64,000 nucleotides of DNA from JBCFAY01 sp038562375 (lineage in GTDB: Bacteria; Bacillota; Clostridia; Christensenellales; CAG-138), in the NCBI GenBank assembly GCA_038562375.1, contig JBCFAY010000012.1:1-64000 (forward strand), read 5' to 3'. Below, in pieces: positions 26,208-34,428 of this stretch; the stretch's first letter is position 1; each line of letters opens with the position of its first letter. The position numbers were made by a program, and so were the translations under genes. A model generated the notes under the pieces. It was not told the origin of the DNA, searched no databases, and worked only from the letters and a program-made list of their open reading frames with translations.

Positions 26208-27122
26208 ATGGAGAAGAAAAGCAGACTCCTGCAAATCAAGCGGTATCTGGAAGAACGGACGGATGAAGCGCATCCGGCCGCTATTGCGGATATCTTGTTA
26301 TACCTTGAAAGCGAAGGCGTTCAAGCTGACCGCAGGACGGTATCGCGGGATATCGAACGGCTTATGGAAAGCGGTATGGATATCGTATGCAACGCCGGCA
26401 GACGCAACGAGTATTTCTGCGGCGGCAAGGGTTTTGAATTGCCCGAATTGAAGCTGCTGGTCGACGCTGTGCAGGCTTCCCGCTTCATCTCCCATAAGAA
26501 AAGCCAGGCGCTGATTGGGAAACTCCTGTCCCTTGGGAGCGCCCACCAGGCAAGCGAGCTGGGCCGCCATTTGTACTTGGACAAGCAGATAAAATCCGAA
26601 AATGAGCGCGTATATATCACAGTTGATTTGCTGTATACAGCCATTAATCAAAGGAAAGAGATGCAGTTCAAATATTACGAATACCTGCCGGATAAGCGAA
26701 AAGCATATAAGCACAACGGCCAGACCTATGAATTCAGCCCCTACGGACTGATTTGGAACGGCGACCATTACTACGCCGCAGGGTATTCCAGGCATCATGA
26801 TCGGATTATCACCTTCCGAGTAGACCGGATCGCCAGTCCCCGGTTGACGGATAAACCGGCCATACCTGAGCCGGACGGCTTCGATATGTCCTTTTACGCG
26901 CGGCAGGTGTTCCAGATGTACGACAGGCCCGTATGCGAAGTCACGCTGCTCTGCGAAAACCGCCATATGAAAACCCTTGTCGACCGTTTCGGGGAGAACG
27001 TCCAGACCTCAATCGAAGATAACGGTCATTTCACCGCCACGGTCAGCGTGGCGGTCAGCCCCACATTTTACGGATGGGTATTCGCCAACCGAATGAGGAT
27101 ACTGTGCCGTAAAAGAGTTTAA
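26208..27122 (+). CDS. WYL-domain transcriptional regulator with frameshifted C-terminus
   Basis: A 304-residue DeoR/WYL regulator: N-terminal winged HTH (about 1-60; ADRRTVSRDIERLMES) and a WYL domain (about 140-230; YLPDKRKAYKHNGQTYEFSP, GLIWNGDHYYAAGYS). Such proteins sense nucleic-acid-like ligands. The usual end (RIL...V-KEFKAL-KTI) is found in the shifted frame at 27106-27141, whereas the listed frame ends CRKRV. A one-base slip near 27100 therefore seems to have replaced the last about 12 residues. Activity may survive. Confidence 0.82.
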   Translation: MEKKSRLLQIKRYLEERTDEAHPAAIADILLYLESEGVQADRRTVSRDIERLMESGMDIVCNAGRRNEYFCGGKGFELPELKLLVDAVQASRFISHKKSQALIGKLLSLGSAHQASELGRHLYLDKQIKSENERVYITVDLLYTAINQRKEMQFKYYEYLPDKRKAYKHNGQTYEFSPYGLIWNGDHYYAAGYSRHHDRIITFRVDRIASPRLTDKPAIPEPDGFDMSFYARQVFQMYDRPVCEVTLLCENRHMKTLVDRFGENVQTSIEDNGHFTATVSVAVSPTFYGWVFANRMRILCRKRV

Positions 27123-27155
27123 AGCGCTGAAAACCATATAACTGGGTTATAGCTA

Positions 27156-27473
27156 TCAGTCGTTCACTGCCCTCTCCACAAGTTCATATACCTTGTTCAG
27201 CAGGAACAGCGCCTGTCTTACATCCTCCAGTGTGCCGAGATCGCTGTTAACGCCACGGGCGATCTGGTTGATGTTCGTGCCGATGCGGTTGATCTCTAAA
27301 TAGAGTTCATGAACAGCTTCGGACGACTTGGCCTTGACCGGCTTATCTAATATGAGCCGCCGCAGATACACGCTTTTGGACAGACCGCATTGTTTTGCTT
27401 TTCTGCACAGAGTTTCATGTTCTTCGTGGCTGAAGACAAAATGTGTGTGGACGACTCCACCGTTGCTTTTCAT
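27156..27473 (-). CDS. MobC-like mobilization protein
   Basis: A 105-residue protein with the ribbon-helix-helix and MobC-family features: KAKQCGLSKSVYLRRLILDK and ELYLEINRIGTNINQIARGV. MobC proteins help the relaxase at oriT. It points away from the other mobilization genes, with a promoter region between them that may contain oriT (27474-27683). Confidence 0.8.
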   Translation of the reverse strand: MKSNGGVVHTHFVFSHEEHETLCRKAKQCGLSKSVYLRRLILDKPVKAKSSEAVHELYLEINRIGTNINQIARGVNSDLGTLEDVRQALFLLNKVYELVERAVND

Positions 27474-27683
27474 AAGTGTTCACCTTCTTCTTTTGTGAGA
27501 ATCATCCGCTTTGCGGCATAGGGGTTCTGGGGATTCCCCGGCAAGTTGTGCAAAAGATATCTTTGCGCTATGCTTGCAGGTATAATCGCACTGTGGGTGC
27601 GATTATACCCCTTTTGCTTCTAAAAAGGGAAAAGCCGGGAAGAACTTTACTGGCCTGACAGATATAATATCCTGGGATGGTAA

Positions 27684-27923
27684 ATGGGACTTATGCTTGC
27701 CGGGCCTCCAATGATTTGGAACTACAACATGCTGGACGGACGCATCAACAATACCCCGGCAGTGGATTCCGTCGAGGCGCGGTTAAAGCGCGGGGAAACC
27801 GTTACACTCTCCGAAATCCTGGCGGAGGCCAGGGAAAAGCCCTCCATCACAGATCAGTTAAAGACCTCGCCGCCGCTCAAGGAGAAAAAGAAGCCTATTC
27901 AAAGATTAGAAATGGAGAGATGA
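27684..27923 (+). CDS. Small conjugative-element protein
   Basis: A 79-residue protein starting MGLMLAGPPMIWNYNMLDGR, with IRD-like basic C-terminus KEKKKPIQRLEMER. The NYNMLDGRINN segment resembles the C-terminal part of proteins of unknown function (DUF4316/YodL-like) found in Firmicute conjugative elements. It could be a shortened remnant. It lies 3 bp before the next small gene. Confidence 0.5.
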   Translation: MGLMLAGPPMIWNYNMLDGRINNTPAVDSVEARLKRGETVTLSEILAEAREKPSITDQLKTSPPLKEKKKPIQRLEMER

Positions 27924-27926
27924 ACC

Positions 27927-28160
27927 ATGATGAAATTTACCGTTGAGGAAAGCAACCTGATCTGCATGTACAACACCGGCACGCGGGTCGGTACGTTGAC
28001 TGCACTGCGGATGTTCCTGCCCGTCATTGAGGATCCGGACATGAGGGCTATTGCCGACAGCGTGGCGGCCAAGCTGAACGGTATGACCGACGCCGAGTTT
28101 GCAGCCATTGCCTTTGAACCTGTTCCCCCTGATGCAGAAGATGAACACGGGGGCGGCTGA
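27927..28160 (+). CDS. Transposon-transfer-assisting family protein
   Basis: A 77-residue protein whose sequence (MKFTVEESNLICMYNTGTRV, LTALRMFLPVIEDPDMRAI, LNGMTDAEFAAIAF) matches the small transposon-transfer-assisting/TnpW-like family of Firmicute elements. It is part of the compact mobilization block. The biochemical role is not established to my knowledge. Confidence 0.7.
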   Translation: MMKFTVEESNLICMYNTGTRVGTLTALRMFLPVIEDPDMRAIADSVAAKLNGMTDAEFAAIAFEPVPPDAEDEHGGG

Positions 28161-28161
28161 T

Positions 28162-28500
28162 ATGGCGAACCGCAAACGAAACATACAGCTTCATTTCATG
28201 GTGTCGGCACGTGAAAAGGCGCTGATAAAGGATAAAATGGCTCAGATGGGCACCCGGAATATGGGCGCTTATCTGCGCAAGATGGCTATCGACGGGTATG
28301 TGGTCAAATTGGATTTATCCGACGTGGGGGAGCTTGTTTCCCTCCTACGCCGGTGCAGCAATAACCTGAACCAGCTTACACGACGCACCCATGAAACCGG
28401 CAACATCTATGAGGCCGATATAGAGGACGTGCGTCAAAACTATGATCGTCTATGGGAAATGGCGGGAAGGATACTCACCGAGATATCCGAGATACGGTAA
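28162..28500 (+). CDS. MobC-family relaxosome protein
   Basis: A 112-residue protein starting MANRKRNIQLHFMVSAREKA, with the MobC core MGAYLRKMAIDGYVVKLD and ELVSLLRRCSNNLNQLTRRT. It is preceded by GGGGGCGG and lies 1 bp after the preceding gene's stop codon. It probably forms the relaxosome with the relaxase at 30076. Confidence 0.85.
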   Translation: MANRKRNIQLHFMVSAREKALIKDKMAQMGTRNMGAYLRKMAIDGYVVKLDLSDVGELVSLLRRCSNNLNQLTRRTHETGNIYEADIEDVRQNYDRLWEMAGRILTEISEIR

Positions 28501-28603
28501 ATCGGGCACATGCTCCTGCGGGATTGACAAAATAGACATCTCGTGCAATCGGCGCTATCATGGAATTGAGGGTAAAAAAATTAGTCGGCAAGGAGGTTGC
28601 CTT

Positions 28604-28888
28604 ATGCGGTGGATATTCAAAATACTGCTGTTCCCGGTCGTCGTGGCCTTGACCGTCTTTGTGGCGGTATGCCGGTTCCTCTGCGCCTTTTCAACGATGC
28701 TGCTGTCCATATTGGCCTTCATCGTCTTTGCAATCGCCTTGGGCACGATGATCCTGCTGGGAGAGTTTTGGGAGGGTATCAAAATCGCGGTGCTGGCTTG
28801 GCTCATATCCCCATATGGCATCCCGCTGTTCGCATCCTTCCTGGTGGAGCTGGTGGATGGCCTGAACAGCAGAATAAAAGCGATTTAG
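28604..28888 (+). CDS. CD1845-like small membrane protein
   Basis: A 94-residue protein made mainly of three hydrophobic helices (MRWIFKILLFPVVVALTVFV onwards), with the C-terminal SPYGIPLFASFLVELVDGLN. This matches CD1845-like proteins encoded by Clostridial conjugative elements. AGGAGG precedes ATG 28604, so the longer frame is not the start. Confidence 0.75.
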   Translation: MRWIFKILLFPVVVALTVFVAVCRFLCAFSTMLLSILAFIVFAIALGTMILLGEFWEGIKIAVLAWLISPYGIPLFASFLVELVDGLNSRIKAI

Positions 28889-28959
28889 CGGCCATAAAAG
28901 CACACTAAAAAAACCGGCTTGCATTGTATCAACGCAGGCCGTTCTTTTTCTATGTATTA

Positions 28960-29301
28960 CTATTTATTGGAAATGGCAAATGCCTCAAGAAGCTTATTAA
29001 AAATGTCGCTGGCAATGTGAAATTGCTCTAGAGACAGCCGCCTGAACCGTGAAGCCAGAGCCTGCACGTCATTTTTGGATTCGTTCTCAAACAAGATGTC
29101 GTCGCTAGCAATGGATAATACCTGGCAGATTTTTTGCAAAGACGACAGTGAAACGCCCACGGCACCGCGTTCAATGGCAGATACGTTCTTGGTTCCCATT
29201 CCAATCAGCTCCGCAAACCTATCCTGCGTCAGACCGGCTGTTTCCCTCGCCTTTTTGATCCTGCCGCCTATCTCAACATTGATGTCCTTCTTTTCTTTCA
29301 C
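28960..29301 (-). CDS. XRE-family HTH regulator
   Basis: A 113-residue protein with a Cro/C1-type HTH (ARETAGLTQDRFAELIGMGT, KNVSAIERGAVGVSLSSLQK) and a short C-terminal helical region. It is divergently transcribed from the SLOG gene, suggesting it controls the element's promoters. Confidence 0.88.
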   Translation of the reverse strand: MKEKKDINVEIGGRIKKARETAGLTQDRFAELIGMGTKNVSAIERGAVGVSLSSLQKICQVLSIASDDILFENESKNDVQALASRFRRLSLEQFHIASDIFNKLLEAFAISNK

Positions 29302-29403
29302 TTAACACCACCTCATAACATTAGTCTATGTGATGGTATCATTGACCAAAACATGCTAATAACGTTATAATATGTCGCGTCAATAACACTACATAAGGGT
29401 GGA

Positions 29404-30012
29404 ATGAGAAAAATGAGAAATATGTTATGCAGAAAAGCTTGTGCATTTACAGGTCATCGCTCCATGCGGTTCAGCTTCGGATTTGATGAGGAAGATGAAC
29501 GGTGCCTGCACTTAAAGTTGGCGATAGCCCAAGAGATAAGAAAACTGATCGAAAGCGGCGTATCGTTATTTTATACCGGGATGGACCGGGGCGCTGACCA
29601 GTGGGCAGCCGAAATCGTCCTGAACATGAAATGGCAATATCCGAATGTCCAGCTTATCGCCGTACTCCCCTGTGAAACGCAGGCAAACAAGTGGTCTGCA
29701 GAGCAAAGGGAGCGGTATTTTGACATGTTGGCAATGTGTGATGACGTCATGACTCTTCGTGCTCACTATACGCCGAAATGTATGCTGGAGCGCAATCGTT
29801 ATATGGTCGATCAGGCTGAATACCTGATGGCCGTTTACGACGGAAATCCTAAAGGCGACACGGCCTACACCATCCGCTATGCGCATGAAAAGAACAGGCA
29901 AATCATCATTATCCACCCGGACACGATGGAGATTGTCCCACAACCGGATTTAGAGGTACTGGAGCGGCGAAAGCAGTTAAGGGTTCTACCGGAACAACAA
30001 GTGGAATTATAA
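29404..30012 (+). CDS. SLOG (YpsA/DUF1273-like) domain protein
   Basis: A 202-residue protein with the SLOG-fold start CAFTGHRSMRFSFGFDEEDE, LFYTGMDRGADQWAAEIVL in the middle, and ERNRYMVDQAEYLMAVYDGN near the end. SLOG proteins bind nucleotide-derived ligands. They are common cargo of conjugative elements in Firmicutes. It precedes the relaxase gene. Confidence 0.82.
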   Translation: MRKMRNMLCRKACAFTGHRSMRFSFGFDEEDERCLHLKLAIAQEIRKLIESGVSLFYTGMDRGADQWAAEIVLNMKWQYPNVQLIAVLPCETQANKWSAEQRERYFDMLAMCDDVMTLRAHYTPKCMLERNRYMVDQAEYLMAVYDGNPKGDTAYTIRYAHEKNRQIIIIHPDTMEIVPQPDLEVLERRKQLRVLPEQQVEL

Positions 30013-30075
30013 CGGAAAATAGCGGGATACGCGCTCATATCCCAGCCGTTTTTTATTGGGAGGTGAACATACCCG

Positions 30076-31479
30076 ATGGCAACCACCCGACTCATATCGC
30101 TGCATACCGGCAAGGTCCGAACGATTGCGGCGGCGCTTGCCAGCAGCACCAATTATGTTGAGAACCCCGCCAAGACAAATAATGGGGAGTTGGTCACGTC
30201 TTTTGCTTGTGACGCGCGCACGGCGGATGCCGAATTTCTCCTGTCCAAGCGGCAGTATCTTTCTATTACGGGCCGCAATCAGGGTGACCGGGACGTGATC
30301 GCCTACCATACCCGGCAGTCCTTCAACCCCGGGGAGATCAAACCGGAGCTTGCAAACAAAATCGGCTATGAATTGGCGATGCGCTTTACCAAGGGCCACC
30401 ACGCCTTTATCGTCGCCACGCACGTTGACAAGGCGCATGTCCATACGCATATCATCTTCAATTCTACGGCGCTGGACTGCACCTGCAAGTTCAGGGACTT
30501 TTTAGGCTCAGCCCGCGCTTTGCGCAGATTGAGCGACCAGATTTGCCTGGAAAACGGTCTGTCCATCATCGAAAATCCCAAACGCGGCGGAAAGCATTAT
30601 GACAAATGGCTGGGCGACAACAAGCCGCTGTCCTATCAGGAAAAACTGCGGCTTGCCATTGATAAAATTCTCTACGAAAGGCCTTCGGATTTTGACGCTT
30701 TTCTATCGGTTATGCAGACAATGGACTATGAGGTTAAGCAGGGAAAGTACCTTTCTTTCCGCGCTTCCGGCCAGCAAAAATTCACCCGCCTGCGCTCCCT
30801 GGGCGATGGGTATTCGGAGCAGGAGATCTACGCTATCATTGAGGGCAAAAAGCCCCTTTCTCCCAGCCGGTCGAAAGCTGCGCTGCAAGAACCGCAAGGG
30901 GTCAATCTGCTGGTAGATATTCAGGCAAAATTGCAGGCCGGAAAAGGACCCGGCTACGAACGTTGGGCCAAGGTATTCAACTTAAAACAGATGGCGCAAA
31001 CGCTGAACTTCCTTACCGAAAACAATCTGCTGGAGTACGCCGAGCTGGAGGAAAAAGCAGCGGCGGCGAGCAAGCGTTTCAACGAGCTGTCGATGCGGAT
31101 CAAAGCCGCCGAAACCCGCATGGTCGAGATTGGTAATCTCAAAACGCACATCATAAACTACGCGAAAACCCGCGACGCTTATATCGCCTACCGTAAGGCC
31201 GGATACAGCAAAAAATTTTACGAGGCGCACGCTTCGGACATCCTCTTGCACAAGGCAGCCAAGGCGGTATTCGATACGTTGCCTGGGAAGAAAATCCCCA
31301 CCATAAAAACGCTCCAGACTGAGTATGAAAAGCTGCTTTCCGAAAAGAAAAAAGCCTACACCGGATATGCCACTGCTCGCAAGGAAATGAAGAAATTGCT
31401 CACGGCGAAAATGAACATCGACAGGCTTTTGGGCGCTGTGCAGGAACAACCGGAGCGGATGCGGGAACAGAACAGATGA
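30076..31479 (+). CDS. Relaxase (MobA/MobL or MobP type)
   Basis: A 467-residue relaxase. The three-His metal motif appears as HVDKAHVHTHIIFN around 115-128, and GRNQGDRDVIAYHTRQSFNP lies upstream. The N-terminal Tyr of the nicking motif would be near TNYVENPAKTNN (25-36). The C-terminal half is helical with a coiled coil (340-440). It nicks oriT for mobilization. It lacks an accompanying coupling protein or VirB-type system in this window, so the element appears mobilizable, not self-transmissible. Confidence 0.9.
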   Translation: MATTRLISLHTGKVRTIAAALASSTNYVENPAKTNNGELVTSFACDARTADAEFLLSKRQYLSITGRNQGDRDVIAYHTRQSFNPGEIKPELANKIGYELAMRFTKGHHAFIVATHVDKAHVHTHIIFNSTALDCTCKFRDFLGSARALRRLSDQICLENGLSIIENPKRGGKHYDKWLGDNKPLSYQEKLRLAIDKILYERPSDFDAFLSVMQTMDYEVKQGKYLSFRASGQQKFTRLRSLGDGYSEQEIYAIIEGKKPLSPSRSKAALQEPQGVNLLVDIQAKLQAGKGPGYERWAKVFNLKQMAQTLNFLTENNLLEYAELEEKAAAASKRFNELSMRIKAAETRMVEIGNLKTHIINYAKTRDAYIAYRKAGYSKKFYEAHASDILLHKAAKAVFDTLPGKKIPTIKTLQTEYEKLLSEKKKAYTGYATARKEMKKLLTAKMNIDRLLGAVQEQPERMREQNR

Positions 31480-32085
31480 CGCGACTTTTTGCCCTTGCCG
31501 CTTGCTCTGCAAAGAAGCGTCCGCAAGGACGCGCAGCCGCCCCCAAACGGGGCGTTCAGTGGGGATTGGGGGACCTTCCCCAACAAGCAAAGCACGGCGT
31601 GTGTACCGCCGTGCCCTGCTTGCTACAATTAGTTTGGCCGTAGAAAGCACTGCAAGTCCAGTGCTATACTGTCGCTCATACCTAAGTTACAATGAGGGGG
31701 TAATCGGTCTGACGGGGTGGCAATGCTTTCTCCAACTCCTTTTTCTGAAGCCTATCGCAAGCAGAAAGGTTACTCTGAATGTTTTGAGATATAAACTAAA
31801 CGCTAATATTCTTTATGCAAATATTTTCAACCGTAATGAATGTATAGTATAATCACAGCATCAATATGCCAGACACAAATTGTAGAAAAAATGGATAAGC
31901 GCTATTATAATGGTTGGGATATCTTTTCATAGATATCATAAGAACTGTACATGACTGTTCGTAAGAGCAGCATTGTAGAGAATGTAGCTATATTATTTGT
32001 GCGCTGACTTTGCAAGTATAGAGACCACATGTTGACGATTGTTTATGTCGGTATGGATTGGATGTAATGTATGGAGGGACATTGC
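31480..32085. other. Region after the relaxase, start of the AT-rich block
   Basis: No gene seen. The left part (31480-31640) is GC-rich and Cys/Pro-like in translation, probably relaxase-adjacent remnant. From about 31700 the sequence becomes distinctly AT-rich. The 8-oxoguanine-deaminase promoter must lie in 31800-32080, but I cannot place it. Confidence 0.4.
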
Positions 32086-33456
32086 ATGGAAAAAGAAAAT
32101 CGAATTTTAATCAAGAATGCCGACTGGATCATTACGATGGATCAACAGCGCGGTCGCTTTCGCAATGCGGATATTCTTATTCAAGGGAATAGAATTATAG
32201 ATATTGGCATGCTTGGAGAAATCGAGCAAATCGATGAAGTCATCGATGCGCGGGGATTCATAATCATTCCGGGAATGATCAACACGCATCACCATTGCTC
32301 TCATACGTTAATTCGCAATATGCCGGATATAGTACAGTATTCTTTATCCTCTTTTTTAAAACTTATCTACGGGAAGCTCGAATATATGTCAGAGCGGGGA
32401 ATATATGCTGCAACGCTTGGCGCGCTAGGCGACCTGTTAAAAACAGGCTGTACCACATCCTGCGATCATCATTATGTTTTTCCTCCCGGTAACAACCATA
32501 TGATTGATATGCAAATCAAAGCGGCTGAAAAGATAGGCATTCGTTTTCATGCGTTTAGGGGAAGCCTGTCCGCCGGGGCTGAGAATGATTGCCTGCATGT
32601 GCCTCCTTCATTAATCGAATCAGCCGACAGAATAGTGAAGGATTCCGTTCGCCTAATTGAACAATACCATGATCCGTCGCCCGGAGCGATGATCAGAATA
32701 GGTGTAGCACCTTGCTGGCTGGTATATGAGAAAAAAGATGTCATCCTGCAATCGCTTAAAATTGCCGAGCATTATAACGTACAGTTTCATAGCCATCTGG
32801 CAGATTCCCGCAGTGAATTCTCATATGCCAATGAAAAGCATGGATGTACGCCTGTGGAATTCGCGGAGAAACTGGGTTGTTTAAAACCGCAAAGCTATTT
32901 TGCGCACTGCGTGCAATTGACCAAACAAGATTATGCAATTCTCGCAAAGAATAAGGCTGGGGTGGCGCATTGTCCAAATTCCGACCTTTTGCTTAATACG
33001 GGCATTGCAAATGTACCGGAATTTTTCAGGCGGGGGGTGCATGTCAGCCTGGGGGTCGACGGTTCGACCTGCAACAATGCTTCCATCATGATCTCGGAAC
33101 TGAAGAATGCCTTTTTAGTACAGAAATTCAGTGAAAAACAACCGTTTATTTCTCCGGAACGTGTACTGTACATGGCGACGGCGGGAGGAGCGCAGGTGTT
33201 GGGCAGAAAGGATATCGGAAGCTTAGCACCTAATATGATGGCAGATTTTGTGATGCTCAACTGGAATAAATTCCAGTATGCCGGAGGGAAAAACGATCCG
33301 ATTTCCGCGGTTGTGCTCTCAAGCGATCCACGAATCGTCGATTATGTGTTTGTCAACGGAAAAATGGTGGTTAAGCATGGGATTTTAACTCAAATTGACG
33401 AAAGCAAGGCCGCTGCTTTTATTAATCAAGAGGCGGATTTGCTTATGAGCAAATGA
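32086..33456 (+). CDS. 8-oxoguanine-deaminase-like amidohydrolase
   Basis: A 456-residue metallo-amidohydrolase of the SsnA/TrzN/8-oxoguanine deaminase group. Metal motif INTHHHCSHTLIRN, middle HSHLADSRSEFSYA, LAHCP-type VAHCPNSDLLL and the final Asp in SLGVDGST are all present. GGAGGG lies 7 bp before ATG 32086. Family enzymes deaminate aminopurines or s-triazines. 8-Oxoguanine to urate is the best guess given nearby purine genes; it stays a guess. Confidence 0.82.
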   Translation: MEKENRILIKNADWIITMDQQRGRFRNADILIQGNRIIDIGMLGEIEQIDEVIDARGFIIIPGMINTHHHCSHTLIRNMPDIVQYSLSSFLKLIYGKLEYMSERGIYAATLGALGDLLKTGCTTSCDHHYVFPPGNNHMIDMQIKAAEKIGIRFHAFRGSLSAGAENDCLHVPPSLIESADRIVKDSVRLIEQYHDPSPGAMIRIGVAPCWLVYEKKDVILQSLKIAEHYNVQFHSHLADSRSEFSYANEKHGCTPVEFAEKLGCLKPQSYFAHCVQLTKQDYAILAKNKAGVAHCPNSDLLLNTGIANVPEFFRRGVHVSLGVDGSTCNNASIMISELKNAFLVQKFSEKQPFISPERVLYMATAGGAQVLGRKDIGSLAPNMMADFVMLNWNKFQYAGGKNDPISAVVLSSDPRIVDYVFVNGKMVVKHGILTQIDESKAAAFINQEADLLMSK

Positions 33457-33602
33457 CCCCTCGCCAGGATTCGCCGGGATACAAAATAATAATTAATTAT
33501 AGCCTCGTTTTGCGAATGCTGATTGACACGGGCGACAATGTATGTTTAAATTATGTCGTTAAATCGATTCACATATTGAAAATTGAATACTGAATTGGGC
33601 AG

Positions 33603-33708
33603 CAGAACGCTCTCGTGTGGTTCGGGGGATAACCGACCAGGATGACGTTTAATTTTTTTGATTAACAAATGTCATCTTATGCTGAAACGAGAGAAGTTCT
33701 GTTTTTTT
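33603..33708 (+). promoter_or_regulatory. Structured leader RNA with terminator (unidentified riboswitch or attenuator)
   Basis: A 13-bp closing stem pairs CAGAAC-g-CTCTCGT (33603-33616) with ACGAGAG-aa-GTTCTG (33687-33701), immediately followed by seven T. Inside are a 4-bp hairpin GGTT/AACC (33619-33634) and a 10-bp hairpin GATGACGTTT/AAATGTCATC (33641-33676, one wobble). A three-way junction closed by a terminator stem, 64 bp before the corrinoid-protein gene, looks like a ligand- or protein-controlled attenuator. I could not match it to a known riboswitch class. Confidence 0.55.
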
Positions 33709-33771
33709 GTGTTCCGATTTGTCAGCAAACGACAACCGGTACAATAAATAACACTGACAAGGAGACACCAA

Positions 33772-34413
33772 ATGGAAAACAAATTTGCACAAATGAAACA
33801 ATCATTTGAAAACTACGAAGAGGAGGAGTTACTTGATAATATCAAGGCTGCGCTTGACGAAGGCGCGGAGCCGGTGGATATCGTTGCACTCCTGTCAAGA
33901 ACCCTGGAAGGCATCGGCGAGCAGTTTTCAAAAGGAGAGCTTTTCCTTCCCGATATGGTGTTGGCGGGCGATCAAATGGGGATGTGCATGGATATACTTC
34001 AGCCTGCACTGGAAAAATCTAAGAATCAGATTGCGGCCGGCGCGAAGATTTTGCTCGGAACAGTTGCGGGTGATATTCATGACATCGGAAAGAACATGGT
34101 AAAAACAATGTTGTCGGTTTCCGGCTTTACTGTAGTGGATCTTGGGACGGACGTTTCAGCGGCCCAGTTTTATGAGGCGGCAATTTCGGAAAAACCTGCG
34201 GCCGTTGCCCTTTCCTCCTGTATGACGACAACTGTTCCCAGCATGAAGGACACGATCGATTTGTTCAAAAGCAAAGGGCTTACGAACCAACTCAAGATTA
34301 TTGTCGGCGGAGGGTCGATGAATCCTTCCGTTGCAGAGTCGTTCGGCGGTTGCATTTTTGGCGGACACGACGCATTTGAAGCCGCGCAGATCATGAAAAA
34401 AATTCTTCGATAA
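33772..34413 (+). CDS. Methyltransferase corrinoid protein (MtmC-like)
   Basis: A 213-residue cobalamin-binding protein. The N-terminal helical cap is LLSRTLEGIGEQFSKGELFL, and the B12 motif GDIHDIGKNMVKTML holds the lower-ligand His (DxHxxG). It ends with SxL...GG (ALSSCM, IIVGGGSM). Full length for MtmC/MtbC/MttC. AAGGAG precedes it. It carries the methyl group taken from the substrate by the adjacent methyltransferase. Confidence 0.95.
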   Translation: MENKFAQMKQSFENYEEEELLDNIKAALDEGAEPVDIVALLSRTLEGIGEQFSKGELFLPDMVLAGDQMGMCMDILQPALEKSKNQIAAGAKILLGTVAGDIHDIGKNMVKTMLSVSGFTVVDLGTDVSAAQFYEAAISEKPAAVALSSCMTTTVPSMKDTIDLFKSKGLTNQLKIIVGGGSMNPSVAESFGGCIFGGHDAFEAAQIMKKILR

Positions 34414-34428
34414 AGGAAGGAAGACAAC

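Noticed and set aside
31501..31640. Possible CRISPR-like or repeat array after the relaxase
   Set aside because: Only irregular GC-rich short inverted pieces; no regular spacing or repeated unit of 25-40 bp.
33603..33708. Cobalamin riboswitch before the corrinoid genes
   Set aside because: None of the conserved cobalamin-box words is present, and the fold is a compact three-way junction. Kept only as an unidentified leader.
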